A stretch of 64,000 nucleotides of DNA from Sphingomonas sp. UV9 (GCF_004101245.1 NZ_SCIN01000001.1:1352546-1416545); one strand, 5' to 3'; shown: positions 24,605 through 32,864, counted from the stretch's first letter. Translations and numbers: made by a program. The notes: generated by a model not told the origin, from the letters alone.

Positions 24605-25498
24605 ATGGCCGACCGGCTCACGATGCAGGATCCGCGCACGCAATATCCGCAGCCCCCCTTTCCGCAACAGCCGCAGGAAGCACCGGGGATCGCGTCGAAG
24701 ATGGACCCGAAGCCCGATCACGGCGAGACGAGCTACACCGGCTCGGGCAAACTGGGCGGGCGCAAGGCGCTCATCACCGGCGGCGACAGCGGCATCGGTC
24801 GCGCCGCCGCGATCGCCTATGCCCGCGAAGGCGCCGACGTCGCCATCGTCTATCTTCCCGCCGAGGAAGCCGATGCGAAGGAAGTCGTCGCGCTGATCGA
24901 GGCGGAAGGGCGCAAGGCGCTCGCGCTGCCCGGCGATGTGAAGGACGAATCATTCTGTCGTGCGGCCGTGCAGCAGACGGTCGACGCGTTCGGCGGGCTC
25001 GACGTGCTGGTGGTCAATGCCGGCCGCCAGCAGACCCGGCCGACCGTCGCCGATATCTCGACCGACGATTTCGACCAGACGATGAAGACCAACGTCTATG
25101 CGCTGCACTGGTTCGTGAAGGCCGCCGCGCCGCATCTGCCGGCGGGCGCGGCGGTGATCACGACCGCGTCGGTGCAAGGCTATGATCCGTCGGACAATCT
25201 GCTCGACTATGCGACCACCAAGGCGGCGATCGTCGCGTACACCAAGGGTCTCGCCAAGCAGCTGATCGAGAAGGGTATCCGGGCGAACGTCGTCGCGCCG
25301 GGACCGTTCTGGACGGTGCTCCAGCCGAGCGGTGGCCAGCCGCAGGACATGGTCGAGACGTTCGGGTCGAAGAGCCATTTCGGGCGTCCCGGCCAGCCGG
25401 TCGAGATCGCCCCGGTGTATGTGCTGCTCGCGTCGCAGGAGGGGAGTTATATCACCGGTGAGGTCTACGGCGTGACGGGCGGCGCGGGCGTAGCCTGA
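24605..25498 (+). CDS. Short-chain dehydrogenase/reductase (YghA/YhdF-like)
   Basis: 297 residues. An N-terminal extension of about 45 residues rich in Pro and Gln (PQPPFPQQPQEAPG) precedes the Rossmann domain, as in the YghA/YhdF group found in stress regulons. The NAD(P)-binding motif is TGGDSGIGRAAA, the structural NAG motif is VVNAGRQQ, and the catalytic Ser-Tyr-Lys set is in TTASVQGYDPS and DYATTKAAIVAYTKG. The glycine/proline-rich cofactor loop VVAPGPFWT is also standard. An AGGAG site precedes the ATG. An open frame running 1.5 kb upstream in the same phase is antisense-like noise in the transporter gene and is not part of this protein. The substrate is unknown. Confidence 0.9.
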   Translation: MADRLTMQDPRTQYPQPPFPQQPQEAPGIASKMDPKPDHGETSYTGSGKLGGRKALITGGDSGIGRAAAIAYAREGADVAIVYLPAEEADAKEVVALIEAEGRKALALPGDVKDESFCRAAVQQTVDAFGGLDVLVVNAGRQQTRPTVADISTDDFDQTMKTNVYALHWFVKAAAPHLPAGAAVITTASVQGYDPSDNLLDYATTKAAIVAYTKGLAKQLIEKGIRANVVAPGPFWTVLQPSGGQPQDMVETFGSKSHFGRPGQPVEIAPVYVLLASQEGSYITGEVYGVTGGAGVA

Positions 25499-25504
25499 CC
25501 TCGT

Positions 25505-25628
25505 ATCCTCCCCCGCAGGGGGGAGGTGGCACCGCAGGTGACGGAGGGGGAGGACACGCGACAGAGATTACCCTTCCCTCCCCCTCCGTCTGGCAAGCGC
25601 CAGCCACCTCCCCCTGGCGGGGGAGGAT
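25505..25628. repeat. Nested inverted repeat family, copy 2 of 5
   Basis: Outer arms start ATCCTCCCCCGC and end GGCGGGGGAGGAT, with one extra G/C difference from copy 1. The inner arms GACGGAGGGGGAGG and CCCCCTCCGTC are conserved and the middle is unrelated to the other copies. It separates the SDR gene from the PepSY gene. Confidence 0.88.
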
Positions 25629-25659
25629 CGGTTGAACGAACACCAGCTCCACATCGCTA

Positions 25660-25678
25660 TTGCACATCGTTATCAAAT
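25660..25678 (+). promoter_or_regulatory. Possible Fur box upstream of the PepSY gene
   Basis: TTGCACATCGTTATCAAAT resembles alphaproteobacterial Fur operators (pattern near TGCNAATCGTTNTCATTT). It lies about 64 bp before a PepSY-TM gene, a class often iron-regulated. The match is by eye only. Confidence 0.3.
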
Positions 25679-25741
25679 CTGTACCTGTGTCCCGGTGACC
25701 CGCACGCAGCGCCTTTCCCCTGATCTGCCCGTGTCCCGCGC

Positions 25742-26875
25742 ATGACCCGCGGCACGATCAAGACCTGGTACCTCGTCCACAAATGGACGAGCCTGATCTG
25801 CACCGCGTTCCTGCTGATGCTCTGCGTGACCGGCCTGCCGCTGATCTTCGAGGAGGAGATCGACGGCTGGATCAACCCGCCCGCGCCGATGGCGACGTTG
25901 CCCGCCGGCACGCCGTCGCTCTCGCTCGACACCATTCTCGCCCGCGCGGCGACGGTATCCCCCGGCGAAGTCCCGCTCTACGTCAGCTTCGACGAAGAAC
26001 GCCCGATCGTCTACGTCACCACCGGCCCGACCCCCGACGCGGCCCCCGCGGCGATGCATTTCCATGCCTTCGACGCGCGCACCGGTGCCAAGATGCCGCC
26101 CTATGTGCCGGGCGTGATGGCGTTCATCCTCGAACTCCACACCGACATGCTGCTCGGGTTCTGGGCGGAGATATTCCTCGGCGTGATGGGCCTGCTCTTC
26201 TTCGCGGCGATCGTCTCGGGCGTGGTGCTCTACGCGCCGTTCATGGCGAAGCTCGACTTCGGCACGTTGCGACGCGGACGCAGCAAGCGGCTCGGCTGGC
26301 TCGATCGTCACAATCTGCTCGGCATCGTCACGCTGGTGTGGGCGAGCGTCGTCGGCGTGACGGGCACGATCAACACCTTCGTCGTGCCGATCACCGCCAT
26401 CTGGAAGGCGAACGGCCTTGCCGAGATCATCGCTAGCGAGACGCGCACGCCGCTCGGGCCCCAGCGCGCCTCGGTGCAGGCCGCGCTCGACGCGGTGCAG
26501 CGCCAGGCACCCGAGATGGAACCGCAGTTCATCGCCTTCCCCGGCGTCGTCTTCAGCAGCCAGCATCACTACGCCGTGTTCCTGAAGGGCGCGACGCCGC
26601 TGACGTCGAAGCTGCTGCTCCCCGGCTTCGTCGATGCGGCGACCGGGCGGCTCGACGCGGTCGTGCCGATGCCCTGGTACATGCAGGCTATGCTGCTCGC
26701 GCAGCCGCTGCATTTCGGGAATTACGGCGGCTTGGCGATGAAGATCGTCTGGGCGATCTTCGACATATTGACGATCATCGTGCTCGGCAGCGGACTGTAT
26801 CTTTGGCTGCGGCGTCGCGGCGGTCCGAGCGACCAGCGCGTCCGCGAAGTCGTGATGGCGGGAGAAATCGCATGA
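25742..26875 (+). CDS. PepSY-associated membrane protein (iron-uptake-linked type)
   Basis: 377 residues with four hydrophobic spans. HKWTSLICTAFLLMLCVTGLPLIF is the first helix of the PepSY_TM family, with a conserved His at its start. A large periplasmic region follows, then FILELHTDMLLGFWAEIFLGVMGLLFF, a His-containing second helix, and LGWLDRHNLLGIVTLVWASVVGVTG. The last helix is AIFDILTIIVLGSGLYLWL. Conserved histidines near membrane faces suggest haem or metal-linked electron transfer. Relatives such as FsrB/FoxB-type proteins reduce ferric siderophores, usually beside a TonB receptor; none is adjacent here. A possible Fur box lies upstream. The next gene overlaps by four bases (ATGA), so the two form an operon. 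Confidence 0.82.
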   Translation: MTRGTIKTWYLVHKWTSLICTAFLLMLCVTGLPLIFEEEIDGWINPPAPMATLPAGTPSLSLDTILARAATVSPGEVPLYVSFDEERPIVYVTTGPTPDAAPAAMHFHAFDARTGAKMPPYVPGVMAFILELHTDMLLGFWAEIFLGVMGLLFFAAIVSGVVLYAPFMAKLDFGTLRRGRSKRLGWLDRHNLLGIVTLVWASVVGVTGTINTFVVPITAIWKANGLAEIIASETRTPLGPQRASVQAALDAVQRQAPEMEPQFIAFPGVVFSSQHHYAVFLKGATPLTSKLLLPGFVDAATGRLDAVVPMPWYMQAMLLAQPLHFGNYGGLAMKIVWAIFDILTIIVLGSGLYLWLRRRGGPSDQRVREVVMAGEIA

Positions 26876-27096
26876 CCCACAAGACCAACCGCCAGATCTT
26901 CGCGCTGCCGATCCTGCTGGGCGCGTCGACCGTCGCGGGATTGGGTGCGGGATTGATCGGCGACGGGGTCTGGGACGTCGGCGCGGGCCTTCTGCTGGCG
27001 TTGCCGCTGGCCGTCACCGCCCGCTACTGGGTCCGCCAACCCGCCACGCAGGCCCGCCAGGCCGCCGCCCCGCGAGTCGCGTCGATCGCCCGCTAA
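26872..27096 (+). CDS. Small two-helix membrane protein, partner of PepSY protein
   Basis: 74 residues. Two hydrophobic stretches (IFALPILLGASTVAGLGAGLIG and VGAGLLLALPLAVTARYW regions) are separated by a short DGVWD loop, and the tail is basic. The ATG overlaps the stop of the PepSY gene as ATGA, which fixes the start and argues for translational coupling. Small membrane proteins of this kind are common just after PepSY-TM genes in this group of bacteria and are usually left as hypothetical. No catalytic residues are visible; an accessory or stabilising role is an inference. Confidence 0.72.
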   Translation: MTHKTNRQIFALPILLGASTVAGLGAGLIGDGVWDVGAGLLLALPLAVTARYWVRQPATQARQAAAPRVASIAR

Positions 27097-27101
27097 ATTA
27101 T

Positions 27102-27226
27102 TCCTCCCCCGCCAGGGGGAGGTGGCAGGCGTCAGCCTGACGGAGGGGGAGGCAAGGAACAACCGCTGTTCCGTGTCCTCCCCCTCCGTCACCTTCGGCG
27201 CCACCTCCCCCCGCCAGGGGGAGGAT
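27102..27226. repeat. Nested inverted repeat family, copy 3 of 5
   Basis: Same architecture as copy 1. The apical stem is perfect here: GGAACA-ACCGC-TGTTCC. In the right arm the segment CCCCCCGCCAGGGGGAGG is arranged differently from the other copies (CCCCCTGGCGGGGGAGG). It lies between the PepSY operon and the convergent collagen-like gene. Confidence 0.88.
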
Positions 27227-27275
27227 CGGACGTTCGGCGCGGGGATAAGCGCGGTTCCAATGCTGTCCCGAACGA

Positions 27276-27306
27276 AGGATGGAGCCGGCGTCACCGGCTC
27301 CATCCT
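27276..27306 (-). terminator. Strong hairpin after the collagen-like gene
   Basis: GGATGGAGCCGG (27277-27288) pairs perfectly with CCGGCTCCATCC (27294-27305) around CGTCA, with one more A-T pair outside. It begins 3 bp after the stop codon of the minus-strand gene. The following T-tract is weak (TTCGTT), so efficiency is uncertain. Confidence 0.55.
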
Positions 27307-27308
27307 GG

Positions 27309-27986
27309 TCACGTCGCTGGCGTAGCCTGCGGGGTTGGCACACTCGTCGGAGCACCCGGTGCTGGCGCCGCACCCGCAGTCATCGGCGGCGGTGGAGGCG
27401 CCATGCCGGCTGGGGGCGGAGGCGCACCCGGGCCGCCGGGGCCACCAGGACCATCACGCCCCGGTCCACCCGGTCCACCCGGTCCACCCGGTCCACCCGG
27501 TCCGCCCGGTCCACCCGGTCCACCCGGTCCGCCCGGTCCGCCCGGACCACGCGGCGGGCCGCCGATGGGGCCGAGCGCAGTCACCTTGCCGCCGGCGCCG
27601 ACCAGGAACGAGGCATGGACGAAGCCATTCTCGAACCGGCCCTGGATCGTCACCGGCTGGCCGGCGGTGACCAGCGTCCCGTCCTCGCCTTCGCGACCCA
27701 GGTCGACCAGCGCGCGGCCGGTCGGGTCGGCCATCACGAACTTGTTGCCGTAGATTTCGGCGACGGTGCCGCGGATCGTGACGATGCCGTCCGACCGGCC
27801 GTCCGACTGGAGCGAGCGGATCGCGACCGGCGTGGCGGGCGCCATCGTCACGCTGGGGCGGGTGGCGGCGACCGTGACGGCACCGGCGGCGCCACCGACG
27901 GCGAGCAATCCGGCGGCGGCGAGCGCCAGGCGGTTGCCGCGGAAATTGAAGCCCTTCTTCGGGGCGCTGTAGGAATGTTCGGTCAC
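27309..27986 (-). CDS. Membrane-anchored OB-fold protein with collagen-like Gly-Gly-Pro tail
   Basis: About 225 residues. A cytoplasmic start is followed by one hydrophobic anchor (LALAAAGLLAVGGAAGAVTVAA). A small beta domain (GIVTIRGTVAEIYGNKFVMAD through GQPVTIQGRFENGFVHAS, about residues 65-125) looks like the bacterial OB/BOF-type fold. The rest is low complexity: some ten Gly-Gly-Pro triplets, then Pro/Ala-rich sequence. The GTG at 27986 is preferred because GAGAGGAAAG lies just upstream on the coding strand; an in-frame start 33 nt earlier lacks one. It diverges from the response-regulator gene 113 bp away, which could regulate it. No function is known. The repeat tract may be prone to length change. 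Confidence 0.65.
   Translation of the reverse strand: MTEHSYSAPKKGFNFRGNRLALAAAGLLAVGGAAGAVTVAATRPSVTMAPATPVAIRSLQSDGRSDGIVTIRGTVAEIYGNKFVMADPTGRALVDLGREGEDGTLVTAGQPVTIQGRFENGFVHASFLVGAGGKVTALGPIGGPPRGPGGPGGPGGPGGPGGPGGPGGPGGPGGPGRDGPGGPGGPGAPPPPAGMAPPPPPMTAGAAPAPGAPTSVPTPQATPAT
27463..27543. repeat. Nine 9-bp tandem units in the collagen-like gene
   Basis: The unit GGTCCACCC (variant GGTCCGCCC at units 5, 8 and 9) is repeated nine times without interruption, encoding Gly-Gly-Pro on the minus strand. The period of nine bases keeps the frame, so copy-number change would alter tail length without breaking the protein. Confidence 0.92.
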
Positions 27987-28098
27987 TTGCGTCTTTCCTC
28001 TCGGTGCTTGACGACTCACCGTCTAGGCGCGCGCGGCCGACGCCCGCTGAACCAAGCCGTTCAGATTCCGTTGGGGTCTCGGACATAGGGACGATCGC

Positions 28099-28764
28099 AT
28101 GCGGGTATTATTGGTCGAGGACGATGCGGCGATCGCCGACGGGCTGGCGCGGGCGCTGCGCGCGGAGCATTTCGCGGTCGACGTCGCGAGCAATGGCGAG
28201 GACGGCGGCCATCTCGGCGCGACCGAACTGTACGACGCGGCAGTGCTCGACCTCGGCCTCCCCAAGCGCGACGGGCTGTCGGTGCTCCGCGACTGGCGTG
28301 CAGCCGGTCGCGACCTCCCCGTGCTGATCCTCACCGCGCGCGACGGCTGGTCGGAAAAGGTCGAGGGGTTCAAGGCTGGCGCCGACGATTATGTCGTGAA
28401 GCCGTTCCGCGTCGAGGAGGTGGTTATGCGCCTGCGCGCGCTGGTCCGCCGCGCCGCCGGCCACGCTGCGTCGCGCGTGACGTGCGGGCCGCTGGCCTTC
28501 GACGCGCAACTCGGCACGTTCGAGCTCGACGGTTTGCCGCTGAAGCTCACCGCGTTCGAATGGCGCGTCCTGTCCGCGCTGATGCTCCGCCGCGAAGTGG
28601 TGATCGAACGCGCCGACCTGATCGAGCGGGTCTACGAGGGCGATGCGGACGTGGACTCGAACTCGATCGAGGTGATCATCGGCCGGTTGCGGCGGAAGAT
28701 CGGCGCGCAGATGATCGAGACGGTGCGCGGGCGTGGGTATCGGCTGACGGCGGATGGGGCGTGA
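28099..28764 (+). CDS. OmpR/PhoP-type response regulator
   Basis: 221 residues. The receiver domain begins MRVLLVEDDAAIADG, with the acidic pocket at D8/D9, the phosphorylated Asp at D51 (AAVLDLGLPKRDG) and the conserved Lys in DDYVVKPFR. A winged-helix DNA-binding domain fills the C-terminal half, with VDSNSIEVIIGRLRRKIG as recognition helix and TVRGRGYRL as the wing. The cognate histidine-kinase gene follows on the same strand, separated by about 180 bp that contain a large palindrome. The closest family in sphingomonads is PhoP/QseB-like. Its target could be the divergent collagen-like gene, by position only. Confidence 0.93.
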   Translation: MRVLLVEDDAAIADGLARALRAEHFAVDVASNGEDGGHLGATELYDAAVLDLGLPKRDGLSVLRDWRAAGRDLPVLILTARDGWSEKVEGFKAGADDYVVKPFRVEEVVMRLRALVRRAAGHAASRVTCGPLAFDAQLGTFELDGLPLKLTAFEWRVLSALMLRREVVIERADLIERVYEGDADVDSNSIEVIIGRLRRKIGAQMIETVRGRGYRLTADGA

Positions 28765-28795
28765 TGATCCCTAAAACTATGCGCTACAAGGGCTC

Positions 28796-28903
28796 CTCCA
28801 CCCCGGCGAAGGCCGGGGCCCAATTGGGGAAGATCGGTACTGGAGCGTCGTCCAACATAATCGAAACCTCTCCAATTGGGCCCCGGCCTTCGCCGGGGTG
28901 GAG
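28796..28903. repeat. 32-bp perfect inverted repeat inside the two-component operon
   Basis: Arms at 28796-28827 and 28872-28903 are perfectly complementary over 32 bp, with a 44-nt loop. Each arm is itself a hairpin (CCCCGGC-GAAG-GCCGGGG) followed by CCCAATTGG. The repeat sits between the regulator and kinase genes, and its right arm carries an alternative GTG start for the kinase. Confidence 0.92.
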
Positions 28904-28942
28904 CATAACGGACGATCCGTACCCCTCGATCGGCTGCCTGAA

Positions 28943-30355
28943 GTGAAGAAGCCCCTCGGCCTCATCCCGAGATCACTCTTCGGGCGGATGCTCGTCATTG
29001 CAGGCCTGTCGACCGGGCTCGCGCTGCTATTCGCCGGGATCACGATCGGCAATGTCCTCGAGCGCTTCGTCATGCGCGGGCTCGACGAGCGGCTCGATGC
29101 GCAGGTGGCGGTGCTGGCGCGCGCGGTTCGCCCCGATGCGACGCTCGACCGGACGCGCGCGGTCGACCTGCCCGAATTCGACGTGCCCGGATCGGACTGG
29201 TCGTGGCAGGTCGAAGGCCCCGCCGGTCGGGTCGACAGCGGCACGACCCGACCCCTGCGCCAGATCGAGGCCCCGATCACGCCCCCTGCCCCCAGGCCGG
29301 CGCCGCCAACCCCGCGGCCCGATCTTGGGCGCGCGCCTCCCCCCGGCCCCGGCGGCCCGGATGATCGCAAACTCCAACCCGGCGACACGCGCGACCGTGG
29401 CGGCGAGCGGCTTCACTCGCGCACCCTGGACGTCGCCACGCCGCGTGGCACCGTGACGATCACCGCGATCGGTCCCCGCCGGATCGTCGAGGAGCCACTG
29501 CGCGAGGCGATGATCCCGCTGCTCGGTTCGCTCGCGCTGCTCGGCGGCGGGCTCGCACTGGCGACGCTGCTTCAACTTCGGTTCGGCCTGCGTCCGCTGC
29601 GCGATCTCCGCACGTCGCTCGCCGCCGTCCGCGTCGGTACGCAACGTCACGTCCCCGACGACCAGCCCGGCGAGCTGCAACCGCTGGTCACCGAACTCAA
29701 CGCGCTCATCGACCAGAACGCCGCCGGGCTGGCGCACGCCCGCCAGCATGTCGCCAACCTCGCCCACGGCCTGAAAACCCCGCTCGCCGCGCTATCGCTC
29801 AAGCTCGCCGAGGCGAACGCCGACGACGATGTCCGCGACATGGTCGACCAGATCGACCGCCGCGTTCGCCATCACCTCGGCCGTGCCCGCGCCGACGCGA
29901 CCGGTGGCGCCCGCACCCGGACTCCGATCGCCCCCGCCGTCGACGATCTGGTCGCGGTGTTGCGCCGCATCCACGCCGATCGCCCGATCGCGCTCGCCAT
30001 CGACTTCCCCGCGGATCTCGCGGTCGCGATCGACCCGCAGGACCTCGACGAGATGATCGGCAACCTCCTCGACAACGCCTGGCACCATGCGCGCGGCGCG
30101 GTCGCGATCGGCGCGGCGGCAGACGGCCCGCTCGTCTCGCTCTCGATCGCGGACGACGGCCCCGGTATCGGGGATGCCGCGATCGCGCAGGCGATGCTGC
30201 CCGGTCGGCGCCTCGACGAGCAGGGCGATGGCCACGGCTTCGGCCTGTCGATCACGCGCGAACTCGCCGAACTGAACGGCGGCACGGTCACGCTCGGTCG
30301 CTCGCCTGACCTGGGCGGCCTGCTCACCCGCCTGGATCTGCCGCAACACCGCTAG
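28943..30355 (+). CDS. Sensor histidine kinase
   Basis: About 470 residues, inner membrane. The first helix is MLVIAGLSTGLALLFAGITIG. A periplasmic sensor region of about 140 residues has a long Pro-rich stretch (PPAPRPAPPTPRP), and a second helix lies around MIPLLGSLALLGGGLALATL. Then comes a HAMP-like linker, the phosphoacceptor H-box NLAHGLKTPLAALSL, the N-box MIGNLLDNAWHHA and the ATP-lid glycine boxes ADDGPGIGD and GHGFGLSI. The GTG at 28943 (product VKKPLGLIPRSLFG) is preferred over the GTG at 28898, which lies inside the palindrome. It pairs with the response regulator just upstream. The signal is unknown; PhoQ-like sensing of cations or peptides is only a guess. Confidence 0.9.
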   Translation: MKKPLGLIPRSLFGRMLVIAGLSTGLALLFAGITIGNVLERFVMRGLDERLDAQVAVLARAVRPDATLDRTRAVDLPEFDVPGSDWSWQVEGPAGRVDSGTTRPLRQIEAPITPPAPRPAPPTPRPDLGRAPPPGPGGPDDRKLQPGDTRDRGGERLHSRTLDVATPRGTVTITAIGPRRIVEEPLREAMIPLLGSLALLGGGLALATLLQLRFGLRPLRDLRTSLAAVRVGTQRHVPDDQPGELQPLVTELNALIDQNAAGLAHARQHVANLAHGLKTPLAALSLKLAEANADDDVRDMVDQIDRRVRHHLGRARADATGGARTRTPIAPAVDDLVAVLRRIHADRPIALAIDFPADLAVAIDPQDLDEMIGNLLDNAWHHARGAVAIGAAADGPLVSLSIADDGPGIGDAAIAQAMLPGRRLDEQGDGHGFGLSITRELAELNGGTVTLGRSPDLGGLLTRLDLPQHR

Positions 30356-30426
30356 TCCGGGTGCCACCGCCGCGCGCCAATCGACCGGGCCATGGATCGG
30401 CGGCCCGCGACGATGGTTGAGATGCC

Positions 30427-31914
30427 ATGCCGGCTATCCTCCCCCACTCGCTGTCCTCCTGGTCCGAAGCGCCGCGCGTCCGCGCGCTGAACGCCCGCGA
30501 TGTCCGGCCCGACGGCCGCTACGTCCTGTGCTGGCTGCAACAAGCACTCCGCGCGCGCGACAATCCCGTGATCGACGCCGCGATCCACCTCGGCAATGCG
30601 CTCGGCCTGCCCGTCATCGTGTATCACGGGTTGCGCGAGGATTACCCCTACGCGTCCGATCGCCTGCACCGCTTCATCCTCGGCGCGAGCCGCGATCTCG
30701 CGCGGGAATGTCGCCAGCGCGGGCTCGCCTGCGTCCAGTATGTCGACCGTGCCGATGCGCGTGAGAAAGGCCTCGTCTACCGCCTCGCGGCGGACAGCGC
30801 CGCCGTGCTGGTCGAGGACCAGCCGACTTTCGTCGCGCGCTGGCAGTCGGAGCGGTTCGCGGCGCGCATCGAGCGTGCGGTCTTCGCGGTCAACGCCGCC
30901 TGCCTCGTCCCACCGGCCGTGCTCGGCGACGGTATCGGCTCGACCACCGCGTTTCGACGCCGCCATCAGCCGGTACGGAGCGACTGGCAGGAGACGACCG
31001 ACGCCGCGCCGGCGGTAGCGCCGTATGACGGACCGCTGCCGTACACGCCGGACCGCCTGGAGGCGTGTTCGGATACCGATCTCGACCACCTCGTGGCGAC
31101 CGCCGCGATCGACCACACGCTGCCGGTCAGCACGATGTTCCCCGCCGGTCGCGAAGGCGCGCTGGTACATCTCGAGCGGTTGATGGACACGGTGCTGCCG
31201 ACCTATGCCGCCACGCGCAACGATGCGACCAACCCGGTCGGCGCCAGCATGCTGTCGCCCTATCTCCATTTCGGCGTGATCGGCCCGCGCGACGTGATGG
31301 CAACGGTCGAGGCCGCCGATGCGCCGGCCGCCAGCAAGGAGAAGTTCGCCGACGAACTGCTGACGTGGCGCGAATGGTTCCATTATCAGGCCCGCACACT
31401 GCCAGCGCCAGAACGGTATGATCGGATTGCGGAATGGGCGCAGGAGACGCTCGAAGCGCATGCCGTCGATCCGCGCCCGGATATCGAGACGCTCGCCGCG
31501 CTGCTCCACGGTGAGACCCGTGACGAGACGTGGAACGCCTGCCAGCGCCAGTTCCTGATCGACGGCTGGATGCACAACAACCTGCGCATGTATTGGGGCA
31601 AGCGGATCATCGCGATGACTCCCGATCCGCAAACCGCCTGGGCCACCGCCTGCTATCTGAACGACCGCCTGAGCCTGGATGGCCGCGATCCGTCGACCTA
31701 TGGCAACATCGCGGCGACGTTCGGCGGCGGTTCGCCCGGTCGCGAGGGACCGTCCGTCTACGGCAAGGTACCGACCCGATCGGACGGCTCGACGCGCCAT
31801 CGGCCAGGCGGCCCCGCATGGCTGCACGCGGCTGCGACCCGATCGCGTCCCGATCCGGCGGTGCCGAGCGACCTGCCGACCGACCTTTATCTGGCGGGCA
31901 AGTCGCCCTTGTGA
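30427..31914 (+). CDS. Photolyase/cryptochrome-family flavoprotein, class II-like
   Basis: 495 residues with both photolyase domains. The N-terminal alpha/beta domain starts YVLCWLQQALRARDNPVIDA and continues LPVIVYHGLREDYPYASDR, a pattern closer to class II CPD photolyases than to class I or DASH. The FAD-binding helical domain contains LSPYLHFGVIGPRDV, ELLTWREWFHYQAR and FLIDGWMHNNLRMYWGK. The late DGRDPSTYGNIAATFGGGSPG is at the site of the conserved FAD/DNA contacts. Family members use blue light to split UV-induced pyrimidine dimers. Some residues differ from characterised class II enzymes, so a cryptochrome-like or divergent role is possible. The gene stands alone. Confidence 0.85.
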   Translation: MPAILPHSLSSWSEAPRVRALNARDVRPDGRYVLCWLQQALRARDNPVIDAAIHLGNALGLPVIVYHGLREDYPYASDRLHRFILGASRDLARECRQRGLACVQYVDRADAREKGLVYRLAADSAAVLVEDQPTFVARWQSERFAARIERAVFAVNAACLVPPAVLGDGIGSTTAFRRRHQPVRSDWQETTDAAPAVAPYDGPLPYTPDRLEACSDTDLDHLVATAAIDHTLPVSTMFPAGREGALVHLERLMDTVLPTYAATRNDATNPVGASMLSPYLHFGVIGPRDVMATVEAADAPAASKEKFADELLTWREWFHYQARTLPAPERYDRIAEWAQETLEAHAVDPRPDIETLAALLHGETRDETWNACQRQFLIDGWMHNNLRMYWGKRIIAMTPDPQTAWATACYLNDRLSLDGRDPSTYGNIAATFGGGSPGREGPSVYGKVPTRSDGSTRHRPGGPAWLHAAATRSRPDPAVPSDLPTDLYLAGKSPL

Positions 31915-31957
31915 TCGGTCGCCTTCGCCGGCGTCCAACCGAAGGCCATCGATACGC

Positions 31958-32623
31958 CTAGCCGCAACAGCGTTTGGATTTCTTGCCCGACCCGCATCGG
32001 CAGGGATCGTTCCTGCCGACCTTGACGGGGGCAACGCCGATCGAGGCCACCGACGATCCGCCCTCTCGGCGCGATCGCGCCGCATGCAGGCGCTGGACGG
32101 CATCGACGAGATCGATCTTGGCCCGATCCTCGAACGCGTTGATCTCCACGCTGTCGAGCGGGCTTTCGTTGCGCGCGATGGCGATCAGCATCGACAGGCG
32201 CTCGATCGCATCGGCGGCGTCCGGGTCGTCGCCGTTCGCCACCGCATCCCAGCCGTCCGGCCGCAACGCCATCGCCTCGGCGAACCCGTCGATCCACAAT
32301 TCCCACAGCACGTCGCCATTACGCTCGTCGACGTCGAAGATCGGTCGCAGCTTGCCGCGGGCGAGGTCGCGCGCGATTTCCGCGTGGCGGGCCATGACCG
32401 CGTCGACGAACCACTGGACGTCGAGCGGATCGTCGAATGCCGCGACGCCGCTGTCGTCGGAGCCCCAGACGCTCTGCAACCATTCGGCCTGCAGGATGGC
32501 TTCGGGGCAGACCAGGATGCCGGTGAGAAACCCGTCAAGCTCGGTCAGCAGCATCGGTTCATCGAGCGGCAGATCGGCGAGCGCGTCGTCGAGGCGACGC
32601 AGTCGGGACGCGAGCTGTTTCAT
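31958..32623 (-). CDS. YecA/UPF0149-family protein with SEC-C zinc motif
   Basis: 221 residues. The main domain is a helical YecA/YgfB-type module (LLTELDGFLTGILVCPEAI near the start). The C-terminus is a SEC-C motif, GRNDPCRCGSGKKSKRCCG, whose C-x-C...CC pattern binds one zinc and is shared with the tail of SecA. Such proteins are thought to interact with ribosomes or the secretion machinery, but no exact role is established. The ATG at 32623 begins MKQLASRLRRL and is preferred over an in-frame start nine codons earlier. It converges on the photolyase gene with a 43-bp gap. Confidence 0.85.
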   Translation of the reverse strand: MKQLASRLRRLDDALADLPLDEPMLLTELDGFLTGILVCPEAILQAEWLQSVWGSDDSGVAAFDDPLDVQWFVDAVMARHAEIARDLARGKLRPIFDVDERNGDVLWELWIDGFAEAMALRPDGWDAVANGDDPDAADAIERLSMLIAIARNESPLDSVEINAFEDRAKIDLVDAVQRLHAARSRREGGSSVASIGVAPVKVGRNDPCRCGSGKKSKRCCG

Positions 32624-32666
32624 GGCATCACCGCGTGATCGGCGGGGCAACGCACCGGGGCACCCG

Positions 32667-32864
32667 TCACAGGCTCAAGCTGCGCTTGGTCATCTCGGCG
32701 CCGGCCATCGCCTTGATTGTCCCCGACGTCTCTTGCGCGAAGATATCCGCGAGATCGAGCAGATCCTCGTCGTTCAGGGCGGCGATCGACGCGTGGATGG
32801 CCGCAAGCTGGGCGACCGCCTGAGCGCCCTCGACCGTGCGGCGCTTGATCCGTGATTTGAGCAT
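32667..32864 (-). CDS. Hypothetical small helical protein
   Basis: 65 residues, predicted largely helical, with a basic start (MLKSRIKRRTVEGAQ), a central acidic stretch (ALNDEDLLDLADIFA) and no cysteines or membrane span. A GGCGGGTG site lies just upstream of the ATG at 32864; an in-frame ATG at 32900 is less favoured. It lies 43 bp upstream of the YecA-like gene on the same strand and may be co-transcribed with it. I recognise no family; coding status rests on the ribosome-binding site, position and clean amphipathic pattern. Confidence 0.5.
   Translation of the reverse strand: MLKSRIKRRTVEGAQAVAQLAAIHASIAALNDEDLLDLADIFAQETSGTIKAMAGAEMTKRSLSL

Noticed and set aside
23036..25498. An 820-codon open frame that appears to fuse an Arg-rich region to the SDR protein
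   Set aside because: The first 520 codons are an out-of-frame reading of the OFA transporter gene; the SDR has its own ribosome-binding site and ATG at 24605.
27463..27543. A CRISPR array or other spacer array
   Set aside because: Units are 9 bp, contiguous and coding for Gly-Gly-Pro; there are no spacers.
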